Positions 1-7,361 of a stretch of 10,342 nt of DNA are shown here, one piece after another. Position 1 is the first letter of the stretch; the number at the start of each line of letters is the position of its first letter. The notes beneath the pieces are model-generated. The model was not told the origin of the DNA. It worked only from the letters and a program-made list of their open reading frames with translations, and made no database searches. A program made the translations under genes and the position numbers. The stretch is from positions 1-10,342 of the forward strand of contig JAJQHF010000004.1 in the NCBI GenBank assembly GCA_021199975.1. Direction: 5' to 3'. This DNA comes from Candidatus Gastranaerophilales bacterium. GTDB taxonomy: Bacteria > Cyanobacteriota > Vampirovibrionia > Gastranaerophilales > Gastranaerophilaceae.

Positions 1-232
1 GGCCTATATTATTTTCAGTTTTAATAAATGTAATATCTAATTTCGAATTGGATTTAAGATAATTACTTATTTTTTCTCGTGTAGCATCTTTTGAAACGTC
101 ATCAACCACAATTATCTCAAAATTTTTATATGTTTGATTTTTTATACTGTTCAAACAATCACATATAAAATCTGAAAAATTATGTGTAATTACAATAAAT
201 GATACTTTTGGTAAATTAAGAAACTCTTCCAT
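1..232 (-). CDS. Family 2 glycosyltransferase, N-terminal part (runs off the window)
   Basis: About 77 codons read from an ATG at 232 down to base 1. They show the start of a GT-A fold family 2 glycosyltransferase: a first beta strand reading VSFIVITHN at residues 10-18, a helix with C-L-N-S-I-x-x-Q-T-Y, the second strand FEIIVVDD at 38-45 whose aspartate pair would contact the nucleotide sugar, then S-K-D-A-T, and an N-N-I-G near the break, as in many members (often ENxGxxxAR). Such enzymes move a sugar from an activated donor to a polysaccharide, lipid or protein acceptor; donor and acceptor cannot be told from this fragment. An in-frame TGA lies just upstream and no other ATG fits, so the start is firm although no clear Shine-Dalgarno is seen. 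It follows gltX on the same strand, 14 bases after the frame-restored gltX stop, so the two are probably co-transcribed. Confidence 0.88.
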   Translation of the reverse strand, partial: MEEFLNLPKVSFIVITHNFSDFICDCLNSIKNQTYKNFEIIVVDDVSKDATREKISNYLKSNSKLDITFIKTENNIG

Positions 233-246
233 AATATTTATTCATT

Positions 247-309
247 TTATTTTATTGTTTTTTCTATACGATATTTTACCTTATCTTTACCCAAAATTTC
301 AATTATAAC
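247..309 (-). other. gltX: Out-of-frame conserved C-terminal tail of gltX
   Basis: Reading in the -1 frame from the GGGG run at 309-312 (mRNA sense ATGGGG), the codons give V-I-I-E-I-L-G-K-D-K-V then K-Y-R-I-E-K-T-I-K and a TAA at 247-249. The block I-L-G-K-x-K-V followed by a basic amphipathic helix is how bacterial GluRS proteins normally end. One G added to the run joins it smoothly to T-H-G-A-D-M-G. This is best explained by a single-base deletion, either an assembly error in a homopolymer or a true mutation. A ribosome slip of -1 on GGG just before TTA-TAA is a less likely alternative. Confidence 0.85.
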
Positions 310-1715
310 CCCATATCAGCGCCGTGAGTTCTTCCTGTTAATGCGGCTCTTACCGTCCACATTGTTTCTTTAGGTTTAATTGCATAATTTTCTTTAAAAT
401 ATGTTCTAAAGTCAGCCAACTGCTCGTGAAGTTTTTCTTCATTTTCAAAATCATATTCAGGAAGCTTAGAATAAAAATATTTAAGAATATTTTGAGCTTG
501 TTCGGTATCAATATTTTTCTCTTTAACACCTTCTTCATACTCAACATCTTTCCCGAAAAAATATGCAGTATCATAAGTTAAATCGGATAGAACAGTAATC
601 GGCTCTCTTGTTGAAGCAATTACTTTTTCTAATTGTTCTTCGGAAAGTCCCGTTAAGTCATACTTAGAAAGAAATGGTTTTGCCATTTTTGTTAATGCCT
701 TAATATCCATTTTCTTTATATATTGACCGTTCATCCAATTTAATTTATCGTATTCAAAAATAGAATTAGAAGAAGAAACTTCATTAATTCTGAAATCTTG
801 AGCTATTTCATTTAATGATTTAATTTCAACCCCATCAGAAGGCGACCAGCCGAGAAGTGCAACAAAGTTTAACAAAGCTTCTGTTAAATAACCCTTTTCG
901 ACAAATTCGGAAACTGCCGTTGCGCCGTGACGTTTTGAAAGTTTACTTCTGTCAGGTGCTAAAATCATACCTAAATGTCCAAATTTAGGAACTTCCGCTC
1001 CTAATGCTTCATATATCAAAATTTGTTTAAAAGTATTGGAAATATGGTCTTCTCCACGGATAATATGTGAAATTTTCATTAACATATCATCAATTACAAC
1101 AGCAAAGTTATAGGTAGGAGAGCCGTTTGACTTCATAATCACGAAATCACCTATTAAACTTGTATCCTGATGTAAATCACCTTTTACTAAATCTTCAAAG
1201 TGGACAACGGGAGAATCATGAAACGCCTTTCTTGCTTTTTCTACAGAAAAACGAATTGCGGGTTTTCTGCCTTCCGCTCTTAGTTTAGCTTTTTCATCTT
1301 CCGTTAAATTTTCGCATTTTTTAGAGTAAACATAAGCTTTTTTGTTTTTTGATGCCTCTTCTTTTTCTGCTTCAAGTTCTTCCGGAGTGCAAAAACACTC
1401 ATAAGCAAAACCATTATCCAGGAGTTGTTGAACATACTTAGGATAAATATCAAATCTTTCAGATTGTGTATATGGACCGTATTCGCCGCCAACATCAGGA
1501 CCTTCGTCCCAATTTAAACCTAATGCCTTTAAACTGTCAAAAATATTATCTATATACTCCTGACTTGTGCGTTCCGCATCAGTATCTTCAATTCTTAATA
1601 TAAATTTACCGTTGTTTTTTTTGGCAAATAAATAGTTAAATAAAGCAGTTCTAGCTGTACCGATATGTAAATTACCGCTTGGCGACGGTGCTATTCTTAC
1701 TCTTATTTCGTCCAT
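303..1715 (-). CDS. gltX: Glutamyl-tRNA synthetase (apparent C-terminal frameshift)
   Basis: Class I aminoacyl-tRNA synthetase that charges tRNA-Glu with glutamate in the cytoplasm, for translation and, where present, tetrapyrrole synthesis. The Rossmann-fold HIGH motif appears as HIGT (residues 17-20) inside P-S-P-S-G-N-L, and the KMSKS motif as KLSKR-H-G (258-264). RIEDTD (41-46) and GEDH (221-224) are typical family blocks. A probable zinc site is C107-x-C109 with Y130-x3-C134, the CxC/YxxxC arrangement also known from the GluRS-like protein GluQRS. The anticodon-binding helical region follows. The start at 1715 is supported by GGAGA at 1721-1725, five bases upstream. The open frame ends at 303 right after T-H-G-A-D-M-G-L, but the conserved ending continues in the -1 frame (see the tail entry). 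The protein as read has 470 residues and should have about 489. Identity is certain; whether the shortened end is real is not. Confidence 0.97.
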   Translation of the reverse strand: MDEIRVRIAPSPSGNLHIGTARTALFNYLFAKKNNGKFILRIEDTDAERTSQEYIDNIFDSLKALGLNWDEGPDVGGEYGPYTQSERFDIYPKYVQQLLDNGFAYECFCTPEELEAEKEEASKNKKAYVYSKKCENLTEDEKAKLRAEGRKPAIRFSVEKARKAFHDSPVVHFEDLVKGDLHQDTSLIGDFVIMKSNGSPTYNFAVVIDDMLMKISHIIRGEDHISNTFKQILIYEALGAEVPKFGHLGMILAPDRSKLSKRHGATAVSEFVEKGYLTEALLNFVALLGWSPSDGVEIKSLNEIAQDFRINEVSSSNSIFEYDKLNWMNGQYIKKMDIKALTKMAKPFLSKYDLTGLSEEQLEKVIASTREPITVLSDLTYDTAYFFGKDVEYEEGVKEKNIDTEQAQNILKYFYSKLPEYDFENEEKLHEQLADFRTYFKENYAIKPKETMWTVRAALTGRTHGADMGL

Positions 1716-1781
1716 ATTACTCTCCGATTAATTCTCTTTTGACAGATTAATTTTATAACAAACAAAGAATATGTTAAATTT

Positions 1782-1804
1782 GTCTTGATAAAAATTTTTA
1801 AGAC
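1782..1804. repeat. Imperfect 23-bp palindrome between divergent genes
   Basis: GTCTT at 1782-1786 is matched by AAGAC at 1800-1804. The AT-rich centre continues the dyad with one G-T pair and one mismatch around a three-base centre. It lies between the divergent gltX and TPR-gene starts and just upstream of the -10 element at 1816-1821, a reasonable place for a dimeric repressor. It is AT-rich, so part of the symmetry may be chance. Confidence 0.35.
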
Positions 1805-1815
1805 TAATTTTGAAG

Positions 1816-1821
1816 TATAAT
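1816..1821 (+). promoter_or_regulatory. Candidate -10 element for the TPR gene / hydrogenase operon
   Basis: A perfect TATAAT 60 bases before the TPR-gene start. No good -35 hexamer is found 16-18 bases upstream (the region is AATTTT-like), so the promoter is weak, activator-dependent, or the match is chance in AT-rich DNA. The palindrome at 1782-1804 covers the place where a -35 would sit. Confidence 0.4.
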
Positions 1822-1881
1822 TATATAAAAGTTTAAACTTAATAATTAAAAACTTCCGTTTGGAAAGAAAGGGCAGCAATT

Positions 1882-3165
1882 ATGAAAAAAAATTTTATTT
1901 CTGCATTTTTATTGATAATATCTGCTTTTTTCGTTCAAATTGAGGCATTTTCTTTAGATGACGAAGCGTTGCTTAAATCTGACTATAAAACAGCCTATAT
2001 AAATTATAACAACAATCTCAAAAACGAAAAAACCGCTCAAAACTATTTAAATATGTGTAAAGTTATTTACATGCTAAAAGATGATTATAATGCAAAATTA
2101 TATTGCAAAGAGGCATTAAATTATATCGAACGTGAAAAAAATCCTGATTTAGAGTTAAAATCCGGTATATTTCAAATGTTAGGCAATATATATGCTGCGG
2201 CATATCACAACAATGACATAACTTTTGAATATTTAAATAAAGCAAAAGCACTAAGAGAAAGCAATTCGGATACAGATAAATATGAACTTGCAAAACTATA
2301 TAAAACAATTGCTTATATGTATAATTATACGAAAAACTCTCTATTAGCAGATGAATATTATACAAAAGCGCTTGACATTGTTACTAATCGACCCGAAAAA
2401 AAATATGCGGTAATTGAAGCGGCTATATATAATGATTTAGCTCTTATTGAGAGAAGAAAACAGAATTATGAAAAATCAAAAGAATACTTGGAAATAGGGA
2501 TAGAAAAAGCGGAGGGTTCGGGTGATTATGTAAATTACTCTCTACTTGCAGCTTTATATGAAAATACAGCAAGATATTACGAGCATAATAAGAAAGATAA
2601 AGCTTCCGCCGTTACTTATTATAAAAAAGCAGCCGAGTCAAACAGAAAATTTCCTGACAAAAAAGACAGAGAATTTTCAGAATCTGATATAAATAAGACA
2701 AATGAATATGACAGCATTTTGAGTGAAAATGAAATTTACCCCTATGATATTAATATAAATCTTATATTGGGTTTTTACAATGCAAAAAATGATGAAAAAG
2801 TATCGGAAGAGTATTTTAATAAAGCAATAAATGTTAACCCTCAAAACCCTTTTGTTTATGCAGATATAGCGTATATATATGCAATTCTTTATGTTAACAA
2901 TAATAAAGTTAATACAGAATATTTAAATAAATCAAAAGAGTATATTAAGACAGCCGAAACAAATGGCAAATATTCGCCCGACATATATTACAGCCTTGCA
3001 AATACCTCAATGAAGTTGAATTTAACCAAAAATGCAGCGAAATATTTTAAAAAATATATGGAATACAGCGAAAATAAACTTGAGGCGGTAAACAAAGTTC
3101 AAACATATTTTAACAGTGAAAAAAATTATTTTCCAAAAGATATTAAAAATGATATACTAAAATAA
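1882..3165 (+). CDS. Secreted TPR-repeat protein
   Basis: A 427-residue protein with a typical signal peptide: positive M-K-K-N, hydrophobic core at about 5-19 and likely cleavage after A22 (Q-I-E-A). The mature part is alpha-helical and rich in Tyr, Asn and Lys. It contains tetratricopeptide-like units, for example around residues 97-125, 136-166, 180-210, 218-252, 290-320 (ending in the classic A-I-x-V-N-P-x-N-P) and 322-395. TPR arrays are protein-binding scaffolds; this one should act outside the cytoplasmic membrane. No catalytic domain is visible, nor a lipobox cysteine at the cleavage site. The start has AAAGGG at 1868-1873, eight bases upstream. hydC begins 27 bases after its stop, so it may lead the hydrogenase operon, though nothing in it points to a hydrogenase role. 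Partner unknown. Confidence 0.85.
   Translation: MKKNFISAFLLIISAFFVQIEAFSLDDEALLKSDYKTAYINYNNNLKNEKTAQNYLNMCKVIYMLKDDYNAKLYCKEALNYIEREKNPDLELKSGIFQMLGNIYAAAYHNNDITFEYLNKAKALRESNSDTDKYELAKLYKTIAYMYNYTKNSLLADEYYTKALDIVTNRPEKKYAVIEAAIYNDLALIERRKQNYEKSKEYLEIGIEKAEGSGDYVNYSLLAALYENTARYYEHNKKDKASAVTYYKKAAESNRKFPDKKDREFSESDINKTNEYDSILSENEIYPYDININLILGFYNAKNDEKVSEEYFNKAINVNPQNPFVYADIAYIYAILYVNNNKVNTEYLNKSKEYIKTAETNGKYSPDIYYSLANTSMKLNLTKNAAKYFKKYMEYSENKLEAVNKVQTYFNSEKNYFPKDIKNDILK
3130..3158 (+). promoter_or_regulatory. Possible internal promoter for hydCBA
   Basis: TTTCCA (3130-3135, four of six matches to the -35 consensus) and TATACT (3153-3158, five of six to the -10 consensus) are separated by 17 bases, inside the last codons of the TPR gene. 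Transcription would start near 3165 and leave a leader of about 28 bases with the hydC ribosome site. It would allow the hydrogenase to be expressed separately from the TPR gene. The coding region is AT-rich, so the match is only suggestive. Confidence 0.35.
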
Positions 3166-3192
3166 ACAGTTACAAACAAAAAGGAGTTTAAA

Positions 3193-3687
3193 ATGAGTGC
3201 AGCAGGCAGCTCTGTAATTAGTACAGAGAAATTAGATGAAGTAATAGAAAGTTATGGTTCCAATAAATCCAACTTAATTGCTATTTTGCAAAAAGTACAA
3301 GAGATATACAGGTATTTGCCCGAAGAAGCCATGATTTATATCGGAGAAAAAATTGAAGGTTTATCACCCGCAACAGTATTTGGAGTTGCAACTTTTTATG
3401 CGCAATTTTCCTTAGAACCGAAAGGAAAATATGAAATAAAAGTATGTGACGGAACGGCTTGCCACGTTAGAGGTTCAATGCCGGTATTGAATACAATTAA
3501 AGCAAAATTAAATATGCAATCCGGACAATTAACAAGTGAAAACGGTTTGTTTTCTTTGGAAACAGTAAGCTGTTTGGGTGCCTGCGGACTTGCTCCCGTT
3601 GTTGTCATAAACGGAAAAGTTTATCCTCAAATGACTTCGGATGCTATCACAATAATACTTGATACTTTGATTAAGGAGGATAAATAA
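3193..3687 (+). CDS. hydC: [FeFe] hydrogenase subunit HydC (NuoE-like, [2Fe-2S])
   Basis: A 164-residue protein of the NuoE / 24-kDa family with the thioredoxin-like ferredoxin fold. The four [2Fe-2S] ligands are C85 and C90 (C-D-G-T-A-C) and C127 and C131 (C-L-G-A-C). The helical N-terminal region contains the family block P-A-T-V-F-G-V-A-T-F-Y (59-69). It is the small electron-relay subunit that docks on HydB, as NuoE does on NuoF in complex I. The start is supported by AAGGAG at 3181-3186, six bases upstream. The stop codon overlaps the hydB start by one base (TAATG), so the two are translationally coupled. In NADP-reducing Hnd-type hydrogenases the equivalent subunit is called HndA; the name hydC follows the Thermotoga-type trimer. 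Confidence 0.93.
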   Translation: MSAAGSSVISTEKLDEVIESYGSNKSNLIAILQKVQEIYRYLPEEAMIYIGEKIEGLSPATVFGVATFYAQFSLEPKGKYEIKVCDGTACHVRGSMPVLNTIKAKLNMQSGQLTSENGLFSLETVSCLGACGLAPVVVINGKVYPQMTSDAITIILDTLIKEDK

Positions 3688-5549
3688 TGCCAAATCAAAC
3701 ATTAAATATTGATATTAAAGAAGAACAAAATAAAGCTCAAGAACTTATAAAAAATCAAGGATTAAGAGTTTTGGTATGCGCCGGAACAGGCTGCGTTGCA
3801 AACGGTGCATTAAAAGTTATTGAAAAGTTTAAAGAACTGGGTGCAAATGTTTCTATTTTAACTGAATATGATAAAATGACAACAGTTCCGACAGGATGCC
3901 ACGGCTTTTGTGAACAAGGTGTTCTTGTTACAATTCCCGATAAAAAAGTAACTTATGTAAAAGTAAAAGAATCAGATGTTGAAGAAATTTTTGAAAGCCA
4001 TTTAAAAAATAATAAACCTGTTGAAAGATTATTGTATGTTGACCCTATGACACATCAGCACGTACCGGATGATGAACATATTAATTTTTATGCAAAACAA
4101 ACAAGAACAGCACTTAAAAACTGCGGAAATATAAATGCAGAGTGTATTGATGAAGCAATTGCGGTAAGAGGCTATGAGGCTCTGTCAAAAGTAATACAAG
4201 AGAATAATCCCGAAAGCGTAATAGAAACAATCGAAAAATCAGGATTAAGAGGCAGAGGCGGCGGAGGTTTTCCGACAGGCAGGAAATGGAAATTTACTGC
4301 TGCAAACAGAGGAGGAAAATCTTACATTGTTTGTAACGGTGACGAAGGTGACCCCGGTGCATTCATGGATAGAAGTGTTATGGAGGGCGATCCCCATAAA
4401 CTTCTTGAAGGTATTGCAATTGCTGCTTTTGCTATAGGAGCTGATGAGGGTTATATATATGTAAGAGCCGAATATCCTTTGGCAATTCAGCGTTTAAGAA
4501 AAGCTATAAAAGATGCTGAAGAAAGACATTTTTTGGGTAAAAATATAATGGGAAGTGATTTCTCACTTGATATACACATAAAAGAAGGAGCAGGCGCATT
4601 CGTTTGCGGAGAAGAAACAGCACTTTTGGCATCAATAGAAGGCGAAAGAGGAATGCCTCGCCCGAAACCGCCATTTCCTGCTAATAAAGGTTTATTCGGC
4701 AGACCAACTTTAATTAATAACGTTGAAACACTTGCTAATGTTCCTTTAATTATATTAAACGGAGCGGATTGGTTTGCTAAAATGGGAACGGAAAAATCAA
4801 AGGGTACAAAAACATTTGCTCTTACAGGTGATGTAAATAATACCGGTTTAATTGAAGTTCCTATGGGAACAACACTAAGACAGATAATATTTGATATCGG
4901 CGGCGGTATGCGTGACGGTAAAAAATTTAAAGCTGTTCAAATAGGAGGACCCTCTGGCGGATGTTTAACGGAAGAACACCTTGACATCCCTATGGATTAC
5001 GATAATTTAATACAAGCAGGTGCAATGATTGGTTCGGGCGGTCTTGTTGTTATGAGTGACAAAACATGTATCGTTGAAGTTGCAAGATTCTTTATGAATT
5101 TTACCCAGCATGAAAGCTGCGGTAAGTGTGTTCCTTGCCGTGAAGGAACAAAAAATCTTTTAAAAATCCTGGAAAAAATAGTTGCAGGAAAAGGAGAACA
5201 CTCAGACATTGATAAATTATCAGAGCTTGCAAAAGTCGTTAAAGACGGTTCTTTATGCGGCTTGGGTAAGACTGCTCCAAATCCAGTATTATCTACTTTA
5301 AAGTATTTTAAAGATGAATATATTTCTCATATTGATGATAAAAAATGTCCAGCAGGTGTCTGTACCGCAATGAAAAAAGTTGTCATTAATGAGGCATTAT
5401 GCAAAGGCTGTACAAAATGTGCAAGAGTTTGTCCGGTTGGTGCTATTGAAGGAACTGTTAAAAATCCTCATCACATTAACCCCGATAAGTGCATAAAATG
5501 CGAAGCTTGTTTGAAAAATTGTCCGTTTAAGGCAATTGTTTTGGAATAA
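3687..5549 (+). CDS. hydB: [FeFe] hydrogenase subunit HydB (NuoF-like, FMN and NADH binding)
   Basis: A 620-residue flavoprotein that exchanges electrons with NAD(H). In order: a thioredoxin-like [2Fe-2S] domain (ligands C31, C36, C71, C75); the NuoF core with the glycine-rich nucleotide loop G-R-G-G-G-G-F-P-T-G-R-K-W (189-201) and the FMN/NADH block C-N-G-D-E-G-D-P-G-A-F (216-226); the [4Fe-4S] site C478, C481, C484 plus C524; and a C-terminal bacterial ferredoxin with two [4Fe-4S] motifs (C572/575/578/582 and C602/605/608/612). A C-P-A-G-V-C motif (554-559) near H548 could hold the zinc reported in bifurcating HydB proteins, which is inference. The fused ferredoxins at both ends separate it from plain complex I NuoF and match the HydB of electron-bifurcating hydrogenases. 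It has a perfect AAGGAGG at 3673-3679. No cofactor ligand appears to be missing. Confidence 0.95.
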   Translation: MPNQTLNIDIKEEQNKAQELIKNQGLRVLVCAGTGCVANGALKVIEKFKELGANVSILTEYDKMTTVPTGCHGFCEQGVLVTIPDKKVTYVKVKESDVEEIFESHLKNNKPVERLLYVDPMTHQHVPDDEHINFYAKQTRTALKNCGNINAECIDEAIAVRGYEALSKVIQENNPESVIETIEKSGLRGRGGGGFPTGRKWKFTAANRGGKSYIVCNGDEGDPGAFMDRSVMEGDPHKLLEGIAIAAFAIGADEGYIYVRAEYPLAIQRLRKAIKDAEERHFLGKNIMGSDFSLDIHIKEGAGAFVCGEETALLASIEGERGMPRPKPPFPANKGLFGRPTLINNVETLANVPLIILNGADWFAKMGTEKSKGTKTFALTGDVNNTGLIEVPMGTTLRQIIFDIGGGMRDGKKFKAVQIGGPSGGCLTEEHLDIPMDYDNLIQAGAMIGSGGLVVMSDKTCIVEVARFFMNFTQHESCGKCVPCREGTKNLLKILEKIVAGKGEHSDIDKLSELAKVVKDGSLCGLGKTAPNPVLSTLKYFKDEYISHIDDKKCPAGVCTAMKKVVINEALCKGCTKCARVCPVGAIEGTVKNPHHINPDKCIKCEACLKNCPFKAIVLE

Positions 5550-5594
5550 TGTATTTAGTTAAACATTAAATAAAATTAAGAAAAGGAAAAAATT

Positions 5595-7349
5595 ATGACA
5601 TCTGATAAAACATTATTTATTGACGGCAGAGAAGTTGAATTTACAAATGAACCTAATCTGCTTGAAGTGATAAAAAAAGCAGGATTTAATGTTCCTACAT
5701 TTTGTTACCGCCCCGATTTAACGTCTTTTGGCGCATGCCGTATGTGTGTTGTTGAAATTGAAGGCAGAGGCATTCAATCTTCATGCACAATGCCGCCTGA
5801 AAAGGGATTAAAAATTCATTTAAATACGGAAAGAGTCAGAAAAATCAGAAAAACGGTTTTAGAGCTTTTACTTGCAAACCATAAAAGAGAATGCCTTACT
5901 TGTGATAAATCGGGAAACTGCGAGCTTCAGCAGTATTCGGCAGAATACGGAATAACCGATATAACCTTCCCGAAATTAAAGGAAGAAGATTATCAGTTAA
6001 TTGATGATTACAATCCTTCATTAGTACGTGACCCTTCAAAATGTATATTATGCGGAGCATGTGTGAGAGCCTGCACTGAATTTCAAGGTCACAGCGTACT
6101 CGGTTTCTCGGGAAGAGGTTCAAATACAAAAGTACAGCCTATGAACGGAAGATTTTTAAGTCAGGTAGATTGTGTATTTTGCGGTCAATGTCAGGCAGTA
6201 TGCCCGACAGGTGCAATTTCAATAAAATCAAATATAGATGATGTATGGTCAAAAATCAATAATCCTGAAAAGAAAGTAGTGCTTCAAATTGCACCTTCCG
6301 TTAGAGTAGCAATAGGAGAAGAATTTAATATTGATGCAGGTGAAAATACAATAGGAAAAATATATGCGGCAGCAAGAAGACTTGGTTTTGATTTGGTTTT
6401 TGATACCAACTTTTCTGCTGATTTGACGATTATGGAGGAAGCAAACGAATTTGTTGAAAGATTGACGAAGGGCGGTGTATTGCCTTTATTTACCTCATGC
6501 TGTCCTGCTTGGGTAAGGTATGTTGAAACACATCATCCCGAATTAATAAGTCATCTATCAACATGTAAGTCCCCCCAAGGTATGCTTTCGCCTGTTGTTA
6601 AAGAGTTTTTACCTAAATATTATGAAGGCTATACAAAAGAAAATACTGTTGTTGTTTCTGTTATGCCATGTACTGCTAAGAAATATGAAGCAATAAGAGA
6701 ACAATTAATCGGTGAAACCGATATTGTATTAACAACACAGGAATTTGCAAAAATGGTTAAATCAGCAGGAATTGATTTTAAAAAATTGAATTCAGAAGAA
6801 GCAAATTCTCCATTCGGTCAATATACAGGCGCAGGCACAATATTCGGCGCATCAGGCGGTGTAGCGGAAGCTGCTGTTAGAACAGCTTACAATATTGTAA
6901 CAGGTGAAGAACTTCAAGATGTCGATATTACTCCGTTAAGAGGTGTTGATGCTAATCACAGAACAAAAGATACAATTGTTGATATAAAAGGTACAAAGGT
7001 CAAAGTAAGAGTAGTTTCAACATTAAAAGAAGCTGAAAAATCTTTGAAAGAAATAAAAGCGGGAACATCTGATTTCCACATTTTAGAAGTTATGGCATGC
7101 CCCGGCGGCTGTATAAATGGCGGAGGGCAGCCTGTCAGCTGTTTGGATTCTTCTATAAAAGAAAAGAGAGCTCAAGGTCTGTATGAAGAAGATAAGAGTC
7201 TTGATTTAAGAAAATCACATAAAAATCCTGATATTATTAAACTCTATAATGAATGTTTAGGCGGAAAACCGGGAAGTGAAATTGCTCACCATCTCCTGCA
7301 TACTTCATATTCGGATAAGTTTAAAGGTTCTTATAAAGATATATCTTAG
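5595..7349 (+). CDS. hydA: [FeFe] hydrogenase catalytic subunit HydA (M3 type)
   Basis: A 584-residue enzyme for reversible H2 production at the H-cluster. Domains: plant-type [2Fe-2S] (C37, C48, C51, C64); His-ligated [4Fe-4S] (H96, C100, C103, C109); two [4Fe-4S] (C150/153/156/160 and C193/196/199/203); then the H-domain with L1 T-S-C-C-P-A-W (300-306), L2 M-P-C-T-A-K-K (357-363) and L3 E-V-M-A-C-P-G-G-C (498-506). The cluster ligands would be C303, C359, C502 and C506. The proton path known from Clostridium CpI (E279, E282, R286, C299, S319) is matched by E282, E285, R289, C302 and S322, so the enzyme should be active. It is close to CpI in length and lacks the extra C-terminal [2Fe-2S] domain of Thermotoga HydA. 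AAAGGA at 5582-5587 precedes the start. With HydB and HydC it probably bifurcates electrons between NADH, ferredoxin and H2; the maturases HydE, HydF and HydG are not in the window. Confidence 0.97.
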   Translation: MTSDKTLFIDGREVEFTNEPNLLEVIKKAGFNVPTFCYRPDLTSFGACRMCVVEIEGRGIQSSCTMPPEKGLKIHLNTERVRKIRKTVLELLLANHKRECLTCDKSGNCELQQYSAEYGITDITFPKLKEEDYQLIDDYNPSLVRDPSKCILCGACVRACTEFQGHSVLGFSGRGSNTKVQPMNGRFLSQVDCVFCGQCQAVCPTGAISIKSNIDDVWSKINNPEKKVVLQIAPSVRVAIGEEFNIDAGENTIGKIYAAARRLGFDLVFDTNFSADLTIMEEANEFVERLTKGGVLPLFTSCCPAWVRYVETHHPELISHLSTCKSPQGMLSPVVKEFLPKYYEGYTKENTVVVSVMPCTAKKYEAIREQLIGETDIVLTTQEFAKMVKSAGIDFKKLNSEEANSPFGQYTGAGTIFGASGGVAEAAVRTAYNIVTGEELQDVDITPLRGVDANHRTKDTIVDIKGTKVKVRVVSTLKEAEKSLKEIKAGTSDFHILEVMACPGGCINGGGQPVSCLDSSIKEKRAQGLYEEDKSLDLRKSHKNPDIIKLYNECLGGKPGSEIAHHLLHTSYSDKFKGSYKDIS

Positions 7350-7361
7350 AAAGTAATATTA

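Noticed and set aside
350..1495. Minus-strand open frames inside gltX (350-574 and 1304-1495)
   Set aside because: They overlap the well-supported gltX in another frame, have no ribosome site and give low-complexity Leu/Lys/Ile-rich products.
303..1715. gltX as a true pseudogene
   Set aside because: All catalytic motifs and nearly the whole length are intact. Only the last 20 residues are displaced, and the gene is essential, so a base-calling error is more likely.
1882..3165. TPR protein as a lipoprotein
   Set aside because: There is no cysteine at the expected cleavage site; the sequence after the hydrophobic core is Q-I-E-A-F-S, which fits ordinary signal peptidase.
5896..6129. Minus-strand open frames opposite the hydrogenase genes (also 3396-3608 and 4997-5209)
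   Set aside because: They are antisense shadows of cysteine-rich conserved coding sequence, without their own start signals.
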